A stretch of 64,000 nucleotides of DNA, from contig NZ_FRCF01000002.1 of assembly GCF_900142805.1 (NCBI RefSeq), positions 719,909 to 783,908 of the forward strand. Direction: 5' to 3'. The DNA is from Lacicoccus alkaliphilus DSM 16010 (GTDB lineage: Bacteria; Bacillota; Bacilli; Staphylococcales; Salinicoccaceae). How positions within the stretch are numbered: position 1 is the first letter of the stretch; each line of letters begins with the position of its first letter. This document shows, piece after piece, positions 18,857-28,229 of this stretch. A model generated the notes under the pieces. It worked only from the letters and a program-made list of their open reading frames with translations. It had not been told where the DNA came from and searched no databases. The translations under genes were made by a program, and so were the position numbers.

Positions 18857-21800
18857 TTATTCCGTTTTCTCCACTTTCATCATCAGATCATTCGATTCGA
18901 CCTTGTCGCCTTCTTCGACGTAAACATCCGTCACTTTACCGGCAAATGGTGCTTTCACGGAGTTTTCCATCTTCATCGCTTCCGTGATGATGATGATGTC
19001 ACCCTTATCGAATGCATCTCCGGCCTTGAATGGCAGTGAACTGACTGTTCCCGGCATCTGCGCGCCGATATGACCCAGGTCTTTAGGGTCGGCTTTCTGA
19101 AGTCTGGCGACTTTGGACTCGACACTTTCATCCTTGATCTTGACTTTACGCGGGAAGCCGTTCAATTCGAAGTACAACCAGCGGTAGCCGTCTTCATGGA
19201 CGTGACCGATCGACAGCAGATTGACGATCAGGGTCTTTCCTTTATCGATGACGATTTCCAACTCTTCATTCTTCCTCATGCCGAAGAGGAACGTCGGTGT
19301 ATCCAGTCTGTCGACGTTGCCGAATGTCTCATTCGTCGTGACGAAGTCCCTGTAGACTTTCGGATAGAGGGCGTAGCTCAATACATCTTTATCCGTGACT
19401 TCACTTTCCTGGAATTCAACAACCTCTTCTCTAAGCGCTTCAAAATCGATCGGCTCCAGAATCCTGCCTGCACGGTCCTTGAGCGGTTCTGCGCCTTTGA
19501 GGACGAGGCTTTGAAGTTCTTCATTGAAGCCTGTGACCGGAATGCCGATTTCACCTTTGAAGAAGCTTACGACCGAATCAGGGAAGTCCAGATGGTTGCC
19601 TCTTTCGAACAGAGTATTTTCATCCAGATCGTTCTGCACCATGAACAGGGCCATGTCGCCGACGACCTTGGAGGAAGGCGTCACTTTGACGATATCCCCA
19701 AAGAGGATGTTGACTTTTTGATACATCTTCTTCACTTCGCCGTACCTTTCCCCGAGTCCCATTGATCTTGCCTGGGACAACAGGTTTGAATACTGGCCGC
19801 CCGGCATTTCATGCTCATAGATCTCAGTGTGCGGGCTCTTGATGTCACTTTCAAAATCGACATAATATTTACGCACATCTTCCCAATACTGGCTGAGCGT
19901 TTCCAGACTCTCTATGTCTGCACGGATCTTCCCTTCCGCACCATCGAGTGCATAGGACAGACTGTTTGCGCTCGGCTGAGACGTCAGCCCAGAGAGCGCT
20001 CCGAGAGCCGTATCCACTACATCAACACCCGCTTCAATCGCTTTCGCATAAGTCATGATGCCGTTGCCGCTCGTATCATGCATGTGGAGATGGATCGGCA
20101 GATCGACCGTTGCTTTCAGTTCTCCGATCAGTTCGTAGGCAGCCTGAGGTTTCAGGAGGCCGGCCATATCCTTGATCGCCAGTATATGCACACCTTCAGC
20201 TTCAAGTGCTTTGGCCATATCTTTATAATAATCCAGAGTATAGACACTTGAACGCTCCGGATCCAGGATGTCACCCGTGTAACAGATGGCACCTTCTGCA
20301 ACCTTGCCGGTCTTGAGCACGGACTCGATTGCCGGCTTCATCGCTTCAAGCCAGTTCAGGGAGTCGAAGATCCTGAATACATCTATGCCCCTTGCAGCAC
20401 TTTCCTTGATGAACTTCTCGACAAGGTTGTCCGGGTAGTTCTTATAGCCGACCGCGTTCGAAGCACGGAGCAGCATCTGAAACAGCACGTTTGGAATGTC
20501 TTTCCTGAGCGTCTCAAGGCGTGTCCATGGATCTTCTTTCAGGAAGTTATAGGCGACATCGAATGTCGCCCCGCCCCACATTTCAAGGCTGAATGCGTTG
20601 CTCAGGCCTTCTGCGGTGTACGGTGCTATCTTCTTCATATCATAAGTACGGATGCGTGTCGTCAGCAGTGACTGGTGCGCATCACGCATCGTCGTATCCG
20701 TGATGAGCGTCTCATCCTGTTCCTTCAGCCATTTGCTCAACCCCTCCGCTCCGCGTTCATCGAGGATCTGTTTTGTGCCGTTGACGATTTCAGGCGTGTG
20801 CTGCGGAATCCTCGGGGGATCGAAATGCGGTTTCTCACGTTTGTCCACTCCCGGGAAGCCGTTGACCGTGATCGTCGAAATGTACTGGAGCGTCTTTGTA
20901 CCCCTGTCCTTCGGCTTTTCAAAAACGAAGAGTGACGGTGTCGTATCGATGAATTTCGTGGAGTAGTCACCTTTAAGGAAATCTTCATCTTCCACTACAT
21001 TCAACAGGAACTGCAGATTCGTCTTGATGCCCCTGATCCTCATTTCCTTCAGGCTTCGTGCCATCTTTTCATTGGCATCCTTATAAGTCAGGCCGTGGGT
21101 CGACAGCTTGACGAGCAGTGAATCGTAATAAGGTGAAATTTCTGCACCCTGGAAACCGTCACCGGCATCGAGTCTGACCCCGAATCCGCCGCTTGAACGG
21201 TAAGCCATGATTTCCCCGGTATCCGGCATGAAATCATTGAGGGGATCTTCAGTCGTGATTCGGCACTGGACTGCAAAGCCCATCAGCGGGATGTTTTCCT
21301 GCTGTGGCATGCCGACCTCTTCGCCGAACAGCTTGGCACCGTCTGCAACGAGGACCTGTGTCTTGACGATATCCACACCAGTGACCATTTCCGTGATTGT
21401 ATGCTCAACCTGGACACGCGGGTTGACTTCAATGAAATAATACTCGCCGTCGGCGACCAGGAATTCCACAGTGCCCGCATTGACGTAGCCGATTTGCTCG
21501 GACATGCTTTTCGCCGCGTTGCAGATATCTTCACGCAGTTCATCCGTCAGCCCGACGGACGGCGCCACTTCGACGAGCTTTTGATGGCGCCGCTGCACGG
21601 AACAGTCCCTTTCGTATAAATGCACGATGTTGCCGTGCGTGTCCCCGATGATCTGGACTTCGATGTGCTTCGGTTCATTGATGTATTTTTCAAGATACAC
21701 TTCGGCGTTGCCGAATGATTTCGATGCTTCACTTTTCGCACGGTCATATGCATCCCTCAGGTTGTCGTCTTCGGTGACGACGCGCATGCCTTTACCGCCG

Positions 21801-22297
21801 CCGCCTGAAATGGCTTTGATGATGATCGGATAACCGTGCTTTTCGATGAAGGCTTCCACCTCGCTGAAATCGCTGATGGCACCATCGCTGCCCGGGATGA
21901 TCGGCAGACCCGTCTGGATCGCCGTTTCACGTGCACGGACCTTATCCCCGAACATTTCGAGGTGGCGGACTTCAGGTCCGATGAAGATGATGCCCTCCTC
22001 CGCACAACGGGTCGCGAACTCTTTATTCTCACTCAGGAAGCCGTAGCCCGGGTGGATCGCGTCCACACCGGCATCCTTGGCCACTTTGATGATTGCTTCT
22101 ATATTAAGATAGCTTTCCGTCGGGGATAAATTCGGATCCACCAGATAAGCTTCGTCCGCTTTATAACGGTGCAGGGCACCTTTATCCTCGTTGCTGTAGA
22201 TTGCAACAGTGGTGATATCGAGTTCGGTCGCAGCCCTGAAAATCCGGATTGCAATTTCACCCCTGTTTGCAACGAGTAACTTATGTATCTTCCTCAT
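18857..22297 (-). CDS. pycA: Pyruvate carboxylase
   Basis: Biotin enzyme that carboxylates pyruvate to oxaloacetate to refill the TCA cycle. The 1146-residue single chain (close to the 1150 of Staphylococcus) shows biotin carboxylase (about 1-450: KLLVANRGEIAIRI, GGGGKGMRVV, EVNPRVQVEHTITE), carboxyltransferase (about 530-830: DTTMRDAHQSLLTTR, with the metal ligands HLHMHDTSG) and a C-terminal biotinyl domain with EAMKMENSVKAP near 1105-1116. The ATG with GGAGGA 8 nt upstream was preferred to an upstream in-frame ATG. Neighbours ctaA and ftsW are the staphylococcal ones. Confidence 0.97.
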   Translation of the reverse strand: MRKIHKLLVANRGEIAIRIFRAATELDITTVAIYSNEDKGALHRYKADEAYLVDPNLSPTESYLNIEAIIKVAKDAGVDAIHPGYGFLSENKEFATRCAEEGIIFIGPEVRHLEMFGDKVRARETAIQTGLPIIPGSDGAISDFSEVEAFIEKHGYPIIIKAISGGGGKGMRVVTEDDNLRDAYDRAKSEASKSFGNAEVYLEKYINEPKHIEVQIIGDTHGNIVHLYERDCSVQRRHQKLVEVAPSVGLTDELREDICNAAKSMSEQIGYVNAGTVEFLVADGEYYFIEVNPRVQVEHTITEMVTGVDIVKTQVLVADGAKLFGEEVGMPQQENIPLMGFAVQCRITTEDPLNDFMPDTGEIMAYRSSGGFGVRLDAGDGFQGAEISPYYDSLLVKLSTHGLTYKDANEKMARSLKEMRIRGIKTNLQFLLNVVEDEDFLKGDYSTKFIDTTPSLFVFEKPKDRGTKTLQYISTITVNGFPGVDKREKPHFDPPRIPQHTPEIVNGTKQILDERGAEGLSKWLKEQDETLITDTTMRDAHQSLLTTRIRTYDMKKIAPYTAEGLSNAFSLEMWGGATFDVAYNFLKEDPWTRLETLRKDIPNVLFQMLLRASNAVGYKNYPDNLVEKFIKESAARGIDVFRIFDSLNWLEAMKPAIESVLKTGKVAEGAICYTGDILDPERSSVYTLDYYKDMAKALEAEGVHILAIKDMAGLLKPQAAYELIGELKATVDLPIHLHMHDTSGNGIMTYAKAIEAGVDVVDTALGALSGLTSQPSANSLSYALDGAEGKIRADIESLETLSQYWEDVRKYYVDFESDIKSPHTEIYEHEMPGGQYSNLLSQARSMGLGERYGEVKKMYQKVNILFGDIVKVTPSSKVVGDMALFMVQNDLDENTLFERGNHLDFPDSVVSFFKGEIGIPVTGFNEELQSLVLKGAEPLKDRAGRILEPIDFEALREEVVEFQESEVTDKDVLSYALYPKVYRDFVTTNETFGNVDRLDTPTFLFGMRKNEELEIVIDKGKTLIVNLLSIGHVHEDGYRWLYFELNGFPRKVKIKDESVESKVARLQKADPKDLGHIGAQMPGTVSSLPFKAGDAFDKGDIIIITEAMKMENSVKAPFAGKVTDVYVEEGDKVESNDLMMKVEKTE

Positions 22298-22371
22298 AAA
22301 CGCATTCCTCCCACAAAGCATAATGAATTTATTATATAATAGATATTAAAAAATTCACACTACTTTTTGTA

Positions 22372-22402
22372 CGAAAAACCGGTAATTTTTAGATTACCGG
22401 TG
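22372..22402 (-). terminator. Terminator after ftsW
   Basis: ACCGGTAAT / ATTACCGGT hairpin followed by TTTTTC on the minus strand, immediately after the ftsW stop. Confidence 0.85.
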
Positions 22403-23575
22403 TTAAAATACTTCTTTTTCTCTTTTGACATGTTTCGCTGCAATGTTCAATAACCCTATCGCAATGGATACCGACAGGAAGGAAGAGCCGCCGTAACTGA
22501 GCAGCGGCAGCGGCACTCCCGTCAATGGAATGATTTTCGATATCCCGCCGATATTGATGAACAGCTGCATGGCAATATACAATGCGACCCCGATGCATAT
22601 CAGACTGTAAAACTTATCATTTGAAATCGCAGCATACCTGAGTGCCTTGAAAACCAATACGATGTAAAGGATCAATATCGCATATATCCCCACAAGACCC
22701 AGTTCTTCTGCGATGACCGCAGATATGAAATCAGTGTGCGGTTCAGGCAGATAACCGAGCTTCATCACACCGTTGCCAAGACCTGTACCAAACAATCCCC
22801 CGTGGGATATTGAGATGAGCGAGTTCGTCAGCTGATAGCCGGCCCCCATCGGATCCACGAACGGATTCATGAACGTTTCAATACGTGCAATCTGATAGTT
22901 GGACAGCACCTGACCCTGGATGAGCATCGCGATGCCCATCAGCACACCGGCGGCGACGGTGAGGACGAGCCCTGTCTTCATGATGAGTTTCAATGGTACA
23001 CCCGAATACATGAAGACGCCGGCTATGATGGAAATGATGACCAGCCAGGTGCCGAAGTCGTTCAACAATACAAGCGTCGAACATATTCCAATGAATGTCA
23101 GAGGATAAATGTAATCCGTATTATCCAGCCTGTGCTGGGACAGCTTCTTGTCATATATATAGGCCATATAGATGATGACGACGATTTTAAAGAACTCGGA
23201 AGTCTGCAGGCGCAACGGCCCCAGATCGATCCAGTTCCTCTCCCCGTTGACTTCCACACCGAAAAACATCGTATACAACAGCAGTACCAATATGATTATA
23301 AGTGAGGTCATCTGGAATTTTTTATTCCTGAGCAGCTCCCCCGACATGAAATAGGTCATGAAAAAAACGATGGAGAAACCCAGGCCGATGAATAAAATCT
23401 GCCTCAGGTAGTAGAACTCCGGCGAACCTTCCACCCTGGATGCCATGACCATGCTGGCACTGTACACCATGACGAGGCCGATCAGGCTCAGCAGCACATA
23501 TGTGATGATGATGGTGAAGTCCACATATTTGGAATATGCTTTGACGTAACTGAAAAAATCCTTTATGTATCCCAT
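22403..23575 (-). CDS. ftsW: Peptidoglycan glycosyltransferase FtsW
   Basis: SEDS-family lipid II polymerase of the divisome, a ten-helix membrane protein. The 390 residues carry hallmarks TSEFFKIVVIIYMA (about 125), NPFVDPMGAGYQLTNSLISISHGGLFGTGLG (about 235-265), the catalytic aspartate region PEPHTDFISAVIAEELG (about 272-288) and the C-terminal GVPLPLLSYGGSSF. Its place upstream of pycA and downstream of ylaN is the staphylococcal one. The sporulation paralogue SpoVE is unlikely in this group, so FtsW is preferred over RodA. Confidence 0.93.
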   Translation of the reverse strand: MGYIKDFFSYVKAYSKYVDFTIIITYVLLSLIGLVMVYSASMVMASRVEGSPEFYYLRQILFIGLGFSIVFFMTYFMSGELLRNKKFQMTSLIIILVLLLYTMFFGVEVNGERNWIDLGPLRLQTSEFFKIVVIIYMAYIYDKKLSQHRLDNTDYIYPLTFIGICSTLVLLNDFGTWLVIISIIAGVFMYSGVPLKLIMKTGLVLTVAAGVLMGIAMLIQGQVLSNYQIARIETFMNPFVDPMGAGYQLTNSLISISHGGLFGTGLGNGVMKLGYLPEPHTDFISAVIAEELGLVGIYAILILYIVLVFKALRYAAISNDKFYSLICIGVALYIAMQLFINIGGISKIIPLTGVPLPLLSYGGSSFLSVSIAIGLLNIAAKHVKREKEVF

Positions 23576-23607
23576 ATCATTTCCCTCATTTAAAAAGAGT
23601 CTAAAGA

Positions 23608-23901
23608 TTAAATTTCTTTAGACTCAAGTTTTTCCTCTTGCATATATAGATCATGGACTTTAGAAACTTCAACTTCCAACTTCTCCAGCAGTTCCCGTCC
23701 ATCTTCTGCATCAACCAATCCAAGACGTACGGCGAAATTCACTTCTTTGGAAAGTCCGTACATTTGCGTGTCCAAAACTTCCTCATAGACCGGGCATTGG
23801 GGCATCGTCAAATTGTCCATCTGCACCTTGATCAGCCGTACTATACGATCTGCATCCGCTTCGAGCTGTGCATATGCCTGATGACGCAATTCTTCATTCA
23901 T
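23608..23901 (-). CDS. ylaN: YlaN family protein
   Basis: A 97-residue helical protein, related to staphylococcal and Bacillus YlaN, reported as needed under iron limitation and as a Fur partner. Conserved text is [31 protein letters not shown] (about 33-63). It lies 32 bp upstream of ftsW. A hairpin (GAGTCTAAAGA and complement, 23598-23629) overlaps its last codons and may reduce read-through into ftsW. Confidence 0.9.
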   Translation of the reverse strand: MNEELRHQAYAQLEADADRIVRLIKVQMDNLTMPQCPVYEEVLDTQMYGLSKEVNFAVRLGLVDAEDGRELLEKLEVEVSKVHDLYMQEEKLESKEI

Positions 23902-24000
23902 GGACTCACTTACCCCCTCTACTCACTATAATAAAATTTTATATCACGCAAGGTGAAATTGCAAGGAAACCAAAGGGCTTAAATTAATCAAAGGCGTATG

Positions 24001-24022
24001 ATATCAAAGTATACTTTGATAT
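24001..24022. promoter_or_regulatory. Perfect 22-bp palindrome over the promoter of the next gene
   Basis: ATATCAAAGTA is followed directly by its exact reverse complement, with no loop, so it is a DNA operator rather than a hairpin. It overlaps a TATAAT hexamer (24019-24024) and ends 25 bp before the ATG of the gene at 24048. I know no regulator with this exact sequence. Confidence 0.6.
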
Positions 24023-24047
24023 AATTGACCTCATAAGGAGCGATGTT

Positions 24048-24530
24048 ATGATTATACAAATTCAGGGAGACATTAAATTCCAGATTACACTTGACCCTTC
24101 GACTTGGATCTTTGACGACCGTAAAGTGGCTTTGGATGAAGCACTGACTGCCCCGAAGGAAGAGGAAGTCATCTCCTTCAAAGATGATACCGAATGGAAC
24201 CGTCAGATCATTGAAGGGAGCTCAAAACCACCGACACTGAAGTCGGAAAAGAAATATAAGAATCAACAGCTGCTTGAGGAAACTTTCATCATCAACCTGA
24301 AGCCTTTCCTTGAGTATACGGAACCCGGACGCGGCGAAGCAGCGATGATTACATATACCCATGATGAAGGCACGACGATCCTCCCGTACAACGACCGGGA
24401 CAAACATTATGCCCAATTCAGTCAGGACGGCAAAAGACTGTACGAAGACAATATGATCGACCTCGTCGTCATCGACGATAATGATCTTAAAACACGCTTA
24501 AAACATGTGACGGCCATCACCATAAAATAA
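24048..24530 (+). CDS. Conserved Staphylococcaceae protein of unknown function
   Basis: A 160-residue soluble protein I cannot assign. It starts MIIQIQGDIKFQITLDPSTWIFDDRKVALDE-like, with two strands and a DDRK motif near 24-27, a middle with SSKPPTLKSEKKY (about 59-71) and an acidic end. A similar gene is present between ylaN and ylaH/typA in staphylococci, so it is a real, position-conserved gene. AAGGAG lies 7 nt upstream of the ATG. A perfect palindrome over its promoter suggests a dedicated repressor. It converges on ylaH with a structured 90-bp gap. Confidence 0.75.
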   Translation: MIIQIQGDIKFQITLDPSTWIFDDRKVALDEALTAPKEEEVISFKDDTEWNRQIIEGSSKPPTLKSEKKYKNQQLLEETFIINLKPFLEYTEPGRGEAAMITYTHDEGTTILPYNDRDKHYAQFSQDGKRLYEDNMIDLVVIDDNDLKTRLKHVTAITIK

Positions 24531-24625
24531 AAACACGCCCTTGCTGATCTGCTACCTCCTAAGTCTACAGTTGAAATAAATAAACTGTAAACTTCAGTGG
24601 TACCAGGCAGAGGGCGTGTTTTTTA
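24531..24625. terminator. Long bidirectional terminator-like structure with an inner hairpin
   Basis: AACACGCCCT (24532-24541) pairs with AGGGCGTGTT (24611-24620) across about 70 nt, with T-runs outside both arms; inside is a second small stem (ACAGTT / AACTGT). The exposed stretch ACCTCCT at 24554-24560 on the plus strand resembles the 16S rRNA 3' end. It most simply ends both converging genes, but a small RNA cannot be excluded. Confidence 0.6.
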
Positions 24626-24988
24626 TCTGGCTTCCTTTTCCTTCGGCGGTATGTTGCCCGCTTTTCTTTCCCTGTGCAGCCTGAAACGGTACAGGCCGAG
24701 TACGATCGCTGCAACGATGAGACTTTCAGCCACGGGCAGGAACGCACCGAAAAACGTTAAGATCAGGCATCCGAAGAACATGACGATATATATGACGATG
24801 TTCTGCCATGGTTTGATCTTTCGGGCGAAACCCAGTACATAAACGATGATGGAGAGCACAAAAATTGTAATGAACAACAGCCACATTCCGAGCTCCGGGT
24901 TCGTGTCCAGGCCGTAGAGACGGCCGAAAAAGGTCAGACGCTCATTGACGTTGACTGAAGCGTTTGACAGTACAGCTGGGAGAAACAA
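24623..24988 (-). CDS. ylaH: YlaH-like membrane protein
   Basis: A 121-residue membrane protein of the YlaH-like family, function unknown. Three hydrophobic helices are visible (about 35-54, 64-82 and 84-104) around the family text FFGRLYGLDTNPELGMWLLFITIFVLSI, followed by a basic tail. The start is TTG with GGAGTG inside the end of typA, 9 nt upstream. It lies 6 bp after typA and is probably cotranscribed, the Bacillus and staphylococcal order. Confidence 0.8.
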   Translation of the reverse strand: MFLPAVLSNASVNVNERLTFFGRLYGLDTNPELGMWLLFITIFVLSIIVYVLGFARKIKPWQNIVIYIVMFFGCLILTFFGAFLPVAESLIVAAIVLGLYRFRLHRERKAGNIPPKEKEAR

Positions 24989-24994
24989 TTATAC

Positions 24995-26836
24995 TCACTC
25001 CGATTCAAGTCTTATCTTTTCTTTCTTCTGGGCGCGTTCCCTCGCGCTTTTATCAAGTATCTTCTTCCTTAACCTGACAGTGTCCGGGGTCACTTCCACC
25101 AGTTCATCGTCATTGATGAACTCGAGCGCCTCTTCCAGCGTCATCACACGGGGTTTTTTCATCGTTTCCGTCTGTTCTTTTGTTGCTGAACGGATGTTGT
25201 TCGCTGCTTTCACTTTCGTGATGTTCACCGTCAGGTCATTATCACGTGAATTTTCACCGACGATCATGCCCTCGTACACATCCGTCCCCGGCTCCATGAA
25301 GTTGGTGCCGCGGCCTGCAAGCTGTAGTATGGCATAAGTGGAGGCGGCGCCTTTATCCATGGATACCAGCACCCCGTTCCTTCTGCCGCCGATGCGGCCT
25401 TTGATGGCCGGACGATACTCTTCGAATGTGTGGTTCAATATACCATATCCGCTCGTCATGGACATGAACTCGGTCCTGTAGCCGATCAGCCCTCTCGCAG
25501 GCACGAGGAATACAAGGCGCGTCTGGCCGTTTCCGGTGTTGGCCATATCCAGCATCTCACCTTTACGCTGGCCCAGTGATTCGATGATGCTGCCTGTATC
25601 CCCTTCGGGCACATCGATTTGAACGCGTTCGTATGGTTCACATTTGACGCCGTCGATCACCTTTTCAATGACGATCGGCTTGGATACCTGCAGTTCAAAT
25701 CCTTCGCGCCTCATATTCTCGATCAAGATGGACAAATGCAGTTCACCGCGGCCTGAAACGATCCACATATCCGGCTGATCGGTCGGCTCGACCTTCAGGG
25801 ATACATCCGTTTCCAACTGCTGTTCAAGACGTTCTTCAATTTTGCTTGCAGTGACGAACTTGCCTTCCCTGCCGGCAAATGGAGAATTGTTCACTGAAAA
25901 CGTCATTTGAAGCGTCGGCTCATCGATCCTCAACACAGGCATTGCTTCCTGATGGTCGACAGGCGTCACCGTCTCGCCGACGTTGATGTCTTCCATGCCG
26001 CTGACAGCGATGAGATCACCGGCGACTGCATGGTCGATTTCCACACGGTTCAACCCGAAGAAGCCGAATATCTTGGTCACCCGGAAGTTCTTTACGGTGC
26101 CGTCGATTTTGATCAATGAAACCTGCTGACCGACACGCATCTCCCCGCGGAATACACGGCCGACACCAATCCTGCCGACATAGTCGTTGTAATCCAGCAA
26201 AGCCACCTGGAACTGCAGAGGCTCATCCCTGTTATCGACAGGGGCCGGCACCTGGTTGACGATCATTTCGTATAGTGACTGCATATTCTCATCCTGCTTG
26301 TCCGGATCCTCACTTGCTGTACCGTTCATCGCGGAGGCGTAGGCGACCGGAAATTCGAGCTGTTCGTCGTTTGCATCCAATTCGATGAACAGTTCCAGCA
26401 CTTCGTCCACCACTTCTTCAGGACGTGCTGCTTCTTTATCTATCTTATTGACGACGACGAGGGGCTTTAAATCCTGTTCGAGTGCTTTCTTCAGTACAAA
26501 GCGTGTCTGCGGCATCGTCCCTTCATATGCATCCACTACAAGGATGACGCCGTCCACCATCTTCATGATACGCTCGACTTCCCCGCCGAAGTCCGCGTGG
26601 CCCGGCGTGTCCAGGATGTTTATCCTGGTGCCTTTATAATCAATTGCGGTGTTTTTGGCAAGAATCGTAATACCGCGTTCTTTCTCTATGTCATTCGAGT
26701 CCATTGCGCGTTCTTCCACATGCTCATTTTCACGGAATATGCCGGACTGCTTCAATAATTGGTCAACTAATGTGGTTTTTCCATGATCGACATGGGCGAT
26801 GATGGCAATATTACGGATATCTTCTCTTAATTTCAT
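24995..26836 (-). CDS. typA: Translational GTPase TypA/BipA
   Basis: Ribosome-binding GTPase active in stress and low-temperature ribosome assembly. The 613 residues start with IRNIAIIAHVDHGKTTLVDQLL (P-loop, about 5-26), switch II ILDTPGHADFGGEVERI (about 65-81) and NKID (about 128-131), then EF-G-like domains and the TypA-specific C-terminal domain (GRGELHLSILIENMRREGFELQVSKP, and GRIGGRRNGVLVSMDKG). The ATG (MKLRED) fits the family; the open frame extends 15 codons further. Operon with ylaH. Confidence 0.97.
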   Translation of the reverse strand: MKLREDIRNIAIIAHVDHGKTTLVDQLLKQSGIFRENEHVEERAMDSNDIEKERGITILAKNTAIDYKGTRINILDTPGHADFGGEVERIMKMVDGVILVVDAYEGTMPQTRFVLKKALEQDLKPLVVVNKIDKEAARPEEVVDEVLELFIELDANDEQLEFPVAYASAMNGTASEDPDKQDENMQSLYEMIVNQVPAPVDNRDEPLQFQVALLDYNDYVGRIGVGRVFRGEMRVGQQVSLIKIDGTVKNFRVTKIFGFFGLNRVEIDHAVAGDLIAVSGMEDINVGETVTPVDHQEAMPVLRIDEPTLQMTFSVNNSPFAGREGKFVTASKIEERLEQQLETDVSLKVEPTDQPDMWIVSGRGELHLSILIENMRREGFELQVSKPIVIEKVIDGVKCEPYERVQIDVPEGDTGSIIESLGQRKGEMLDMANTGNGQTRLVFLVPARGLIGYRTEFMSMTSGYGILNHTFEEYRPAIKGRIGGRRNGVLVSMDKGAASTYAILQLAGRGTNFMEPGTDVYEGMIVGENSRDNDLTVNITKVKAANNIRSATKEQTETMKKPRVMTLEEALEFINDDELVEVTPDTVRLRKKILDKSARERAQKKEKIRLESE

Positions 26837-26981
26837 CAAGACTTTCCCTTCATTGTTAGAATTGATCTTTAACTGTACCATTATATCACAGTTACCCTTT
26901 AAATCATATATCTTGTAAAGTGTTGATAATATGGTAAATATGCTATACTGTTATAATATAATGATACGTAAGGAGCTCCGG

Positions 26982-27176
26982 ATGATGGATAAACCCAAAT
27001 CAAAAGCTGTATTTCTACTCCTCGCCTTTCTGGCTGTTTTAATGATGGTCGCTTTTTCTGTTTTCGCCGCGGAGGCAATGTGGCTGTTGGCTGCACTGAC
27101 CGTGCTGATTTTCATCGGTATCTTCGGTGCCGGTTTTACGCTGAAGAAGAAGTACCGTGAAAACGGCTGGTTATAA
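26982..27176 (+). CDS. ylaF: YlaF-like small membrane protein (DUF5325)
   Basis: A 64-residue protein with two membrane helices (about 8-29 and 31-51) and a basic end (LKKKYRENGWL), which fits the DUF5325/YlaF family found beside typA. The ribosome site AAGGAG is 6 nt before the first ATG; a second ATG follows directly. It is divergent from typA and ended by a terminator. Function unknown. Confidence 0.75.
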   Translation: MMDKPKSKAVFLLLAFLAVLMMVAFSVFAAEAMWLLAALTVLIFIGIFGAGFTLKKKYRENGWL

Positions 27177-27233
27177 AAACTACAGATTTCGTATTTCTGA
27201 GTCGTTGCATCTGCAGAATTTGAAATCCTGAAG

Positions 27234-27264
27234 AACAGAAACCTTGTTTCTGTTCTTTTTTCAT
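27234..27264 (+). terminator. Terminator after ylaF
   Basis: AGAACAGAAAC / GTTTCTGTTCT hairpin with a 3-nt loop, then TTTTTTC. Confidence 0.87.
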
Positions 27265-27346
27265 GCCTGAAATCAAATTATTGCATTTTGACGACAATTC
27301 ACCTTTTGTGCACAATTGAAATAATACATACAAAGGGGTGCTACAG

Positions 27347-28229
27347 ATGCGCAAAAAGAATGAAAAACTGAAGGTTTATGAGTTTTTGTACAACCGCCTG
27401 CCGTTTTCCGAAGATGAGGCGAAAGAATATCAGGCCCTCCGCCGCTCTGAAAAACTGGAAGAGGCGTTCGAGCGGCACCTGAGCAGGATTAAAACCGCAA
27501 ATATGGAGATCCACTGGCACTCGGAGGTGTACGTGGATGGCAGATGCGAATTCATCCATGTTTTGCTCGTCACGGATTACTGCTATTACATATTCATCCT
27601 TCATGACCTTGCCGGCAGTCATTATATCAATGCCTTCAACATCCTTTGCAATGATGCACACGATGCGGTGCTGGATTTGAACCGCAGTGAAAAACTTTAT
27701 CAGATGTTCAGGGCCCAGCTGATCGATGAAGGGGCGTTCCAGCGCCCGATCATCGTGAAATACGTGATGATGAACGATGAATTCAGACTGAAGACCCGTA
27801 AATCCGACCTGTTTTTATCTAAGGAGAACCTTGACTATTACCTGAAGGCCATCGAACACTCAGCCGTATTGAAAAAGAAGGACGCGCCACTCCCCAGTCG
27901 ACTTATCACTGAAACCTGATCATGATTTCGATCTTGCTGCATTCAAACCCGGCATGAGGTGCCTGAAGTGCCTGTCCCTTGATTTCAAGATATTCAACAG
28001 CAACCTGCTTCAGTGCAACACCTGTATGACCATCGATAATCTGCTTCACCTGGCGGAGGATTACTTTCATTGCCTGGACAAGGTCATGCCGGAGACCGTC
28101 TACAGCCGACGCGATATAATGCACCATCTCGGTTTTGACTTGAACAATTACGCCTACACCAGGCTGACCGGGATGCTTTTCCAGAAAGTTTCCGCCCGGA
28201 GATATGAATTCACCGGACGCAGGGATTAA
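27347..28229 (+). pseudogene. Frameshifted NERD-like protein with C-terminal zinc ribbon (copy 1)
   Basis: The first frame (27347-27919, 190 codons) gives a NERD-like fold related to the gene at 29727, but the catalytic FEIK-type motif is replaced by IFILHD and the GxxGE helix is lost, so it looks inactive. The rest, a zinc ribbon (CLKC at 27960 and CNTC about 16 residues on) and a helical HTH-like end, lies in the next frame up to 28229 with no ribosome site of its own. Removing one C from CCCC at 27892-27895 joins the frames through PLPVDLSLKPDHDFD into about 293 residues, similar to copy 2. It overlaps converging suhB by 4 bp. It may be a true pseudogene, a sequencing error or a truncated working protein. 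Confidence 0.65.

Noticed and set aside
19070..19765. 231-codon frame antisense to pycA
   Set aside because: Shadow frame of a clear pyruvate carboxylase; no ribosome site and composition of a mirrored coding strand.
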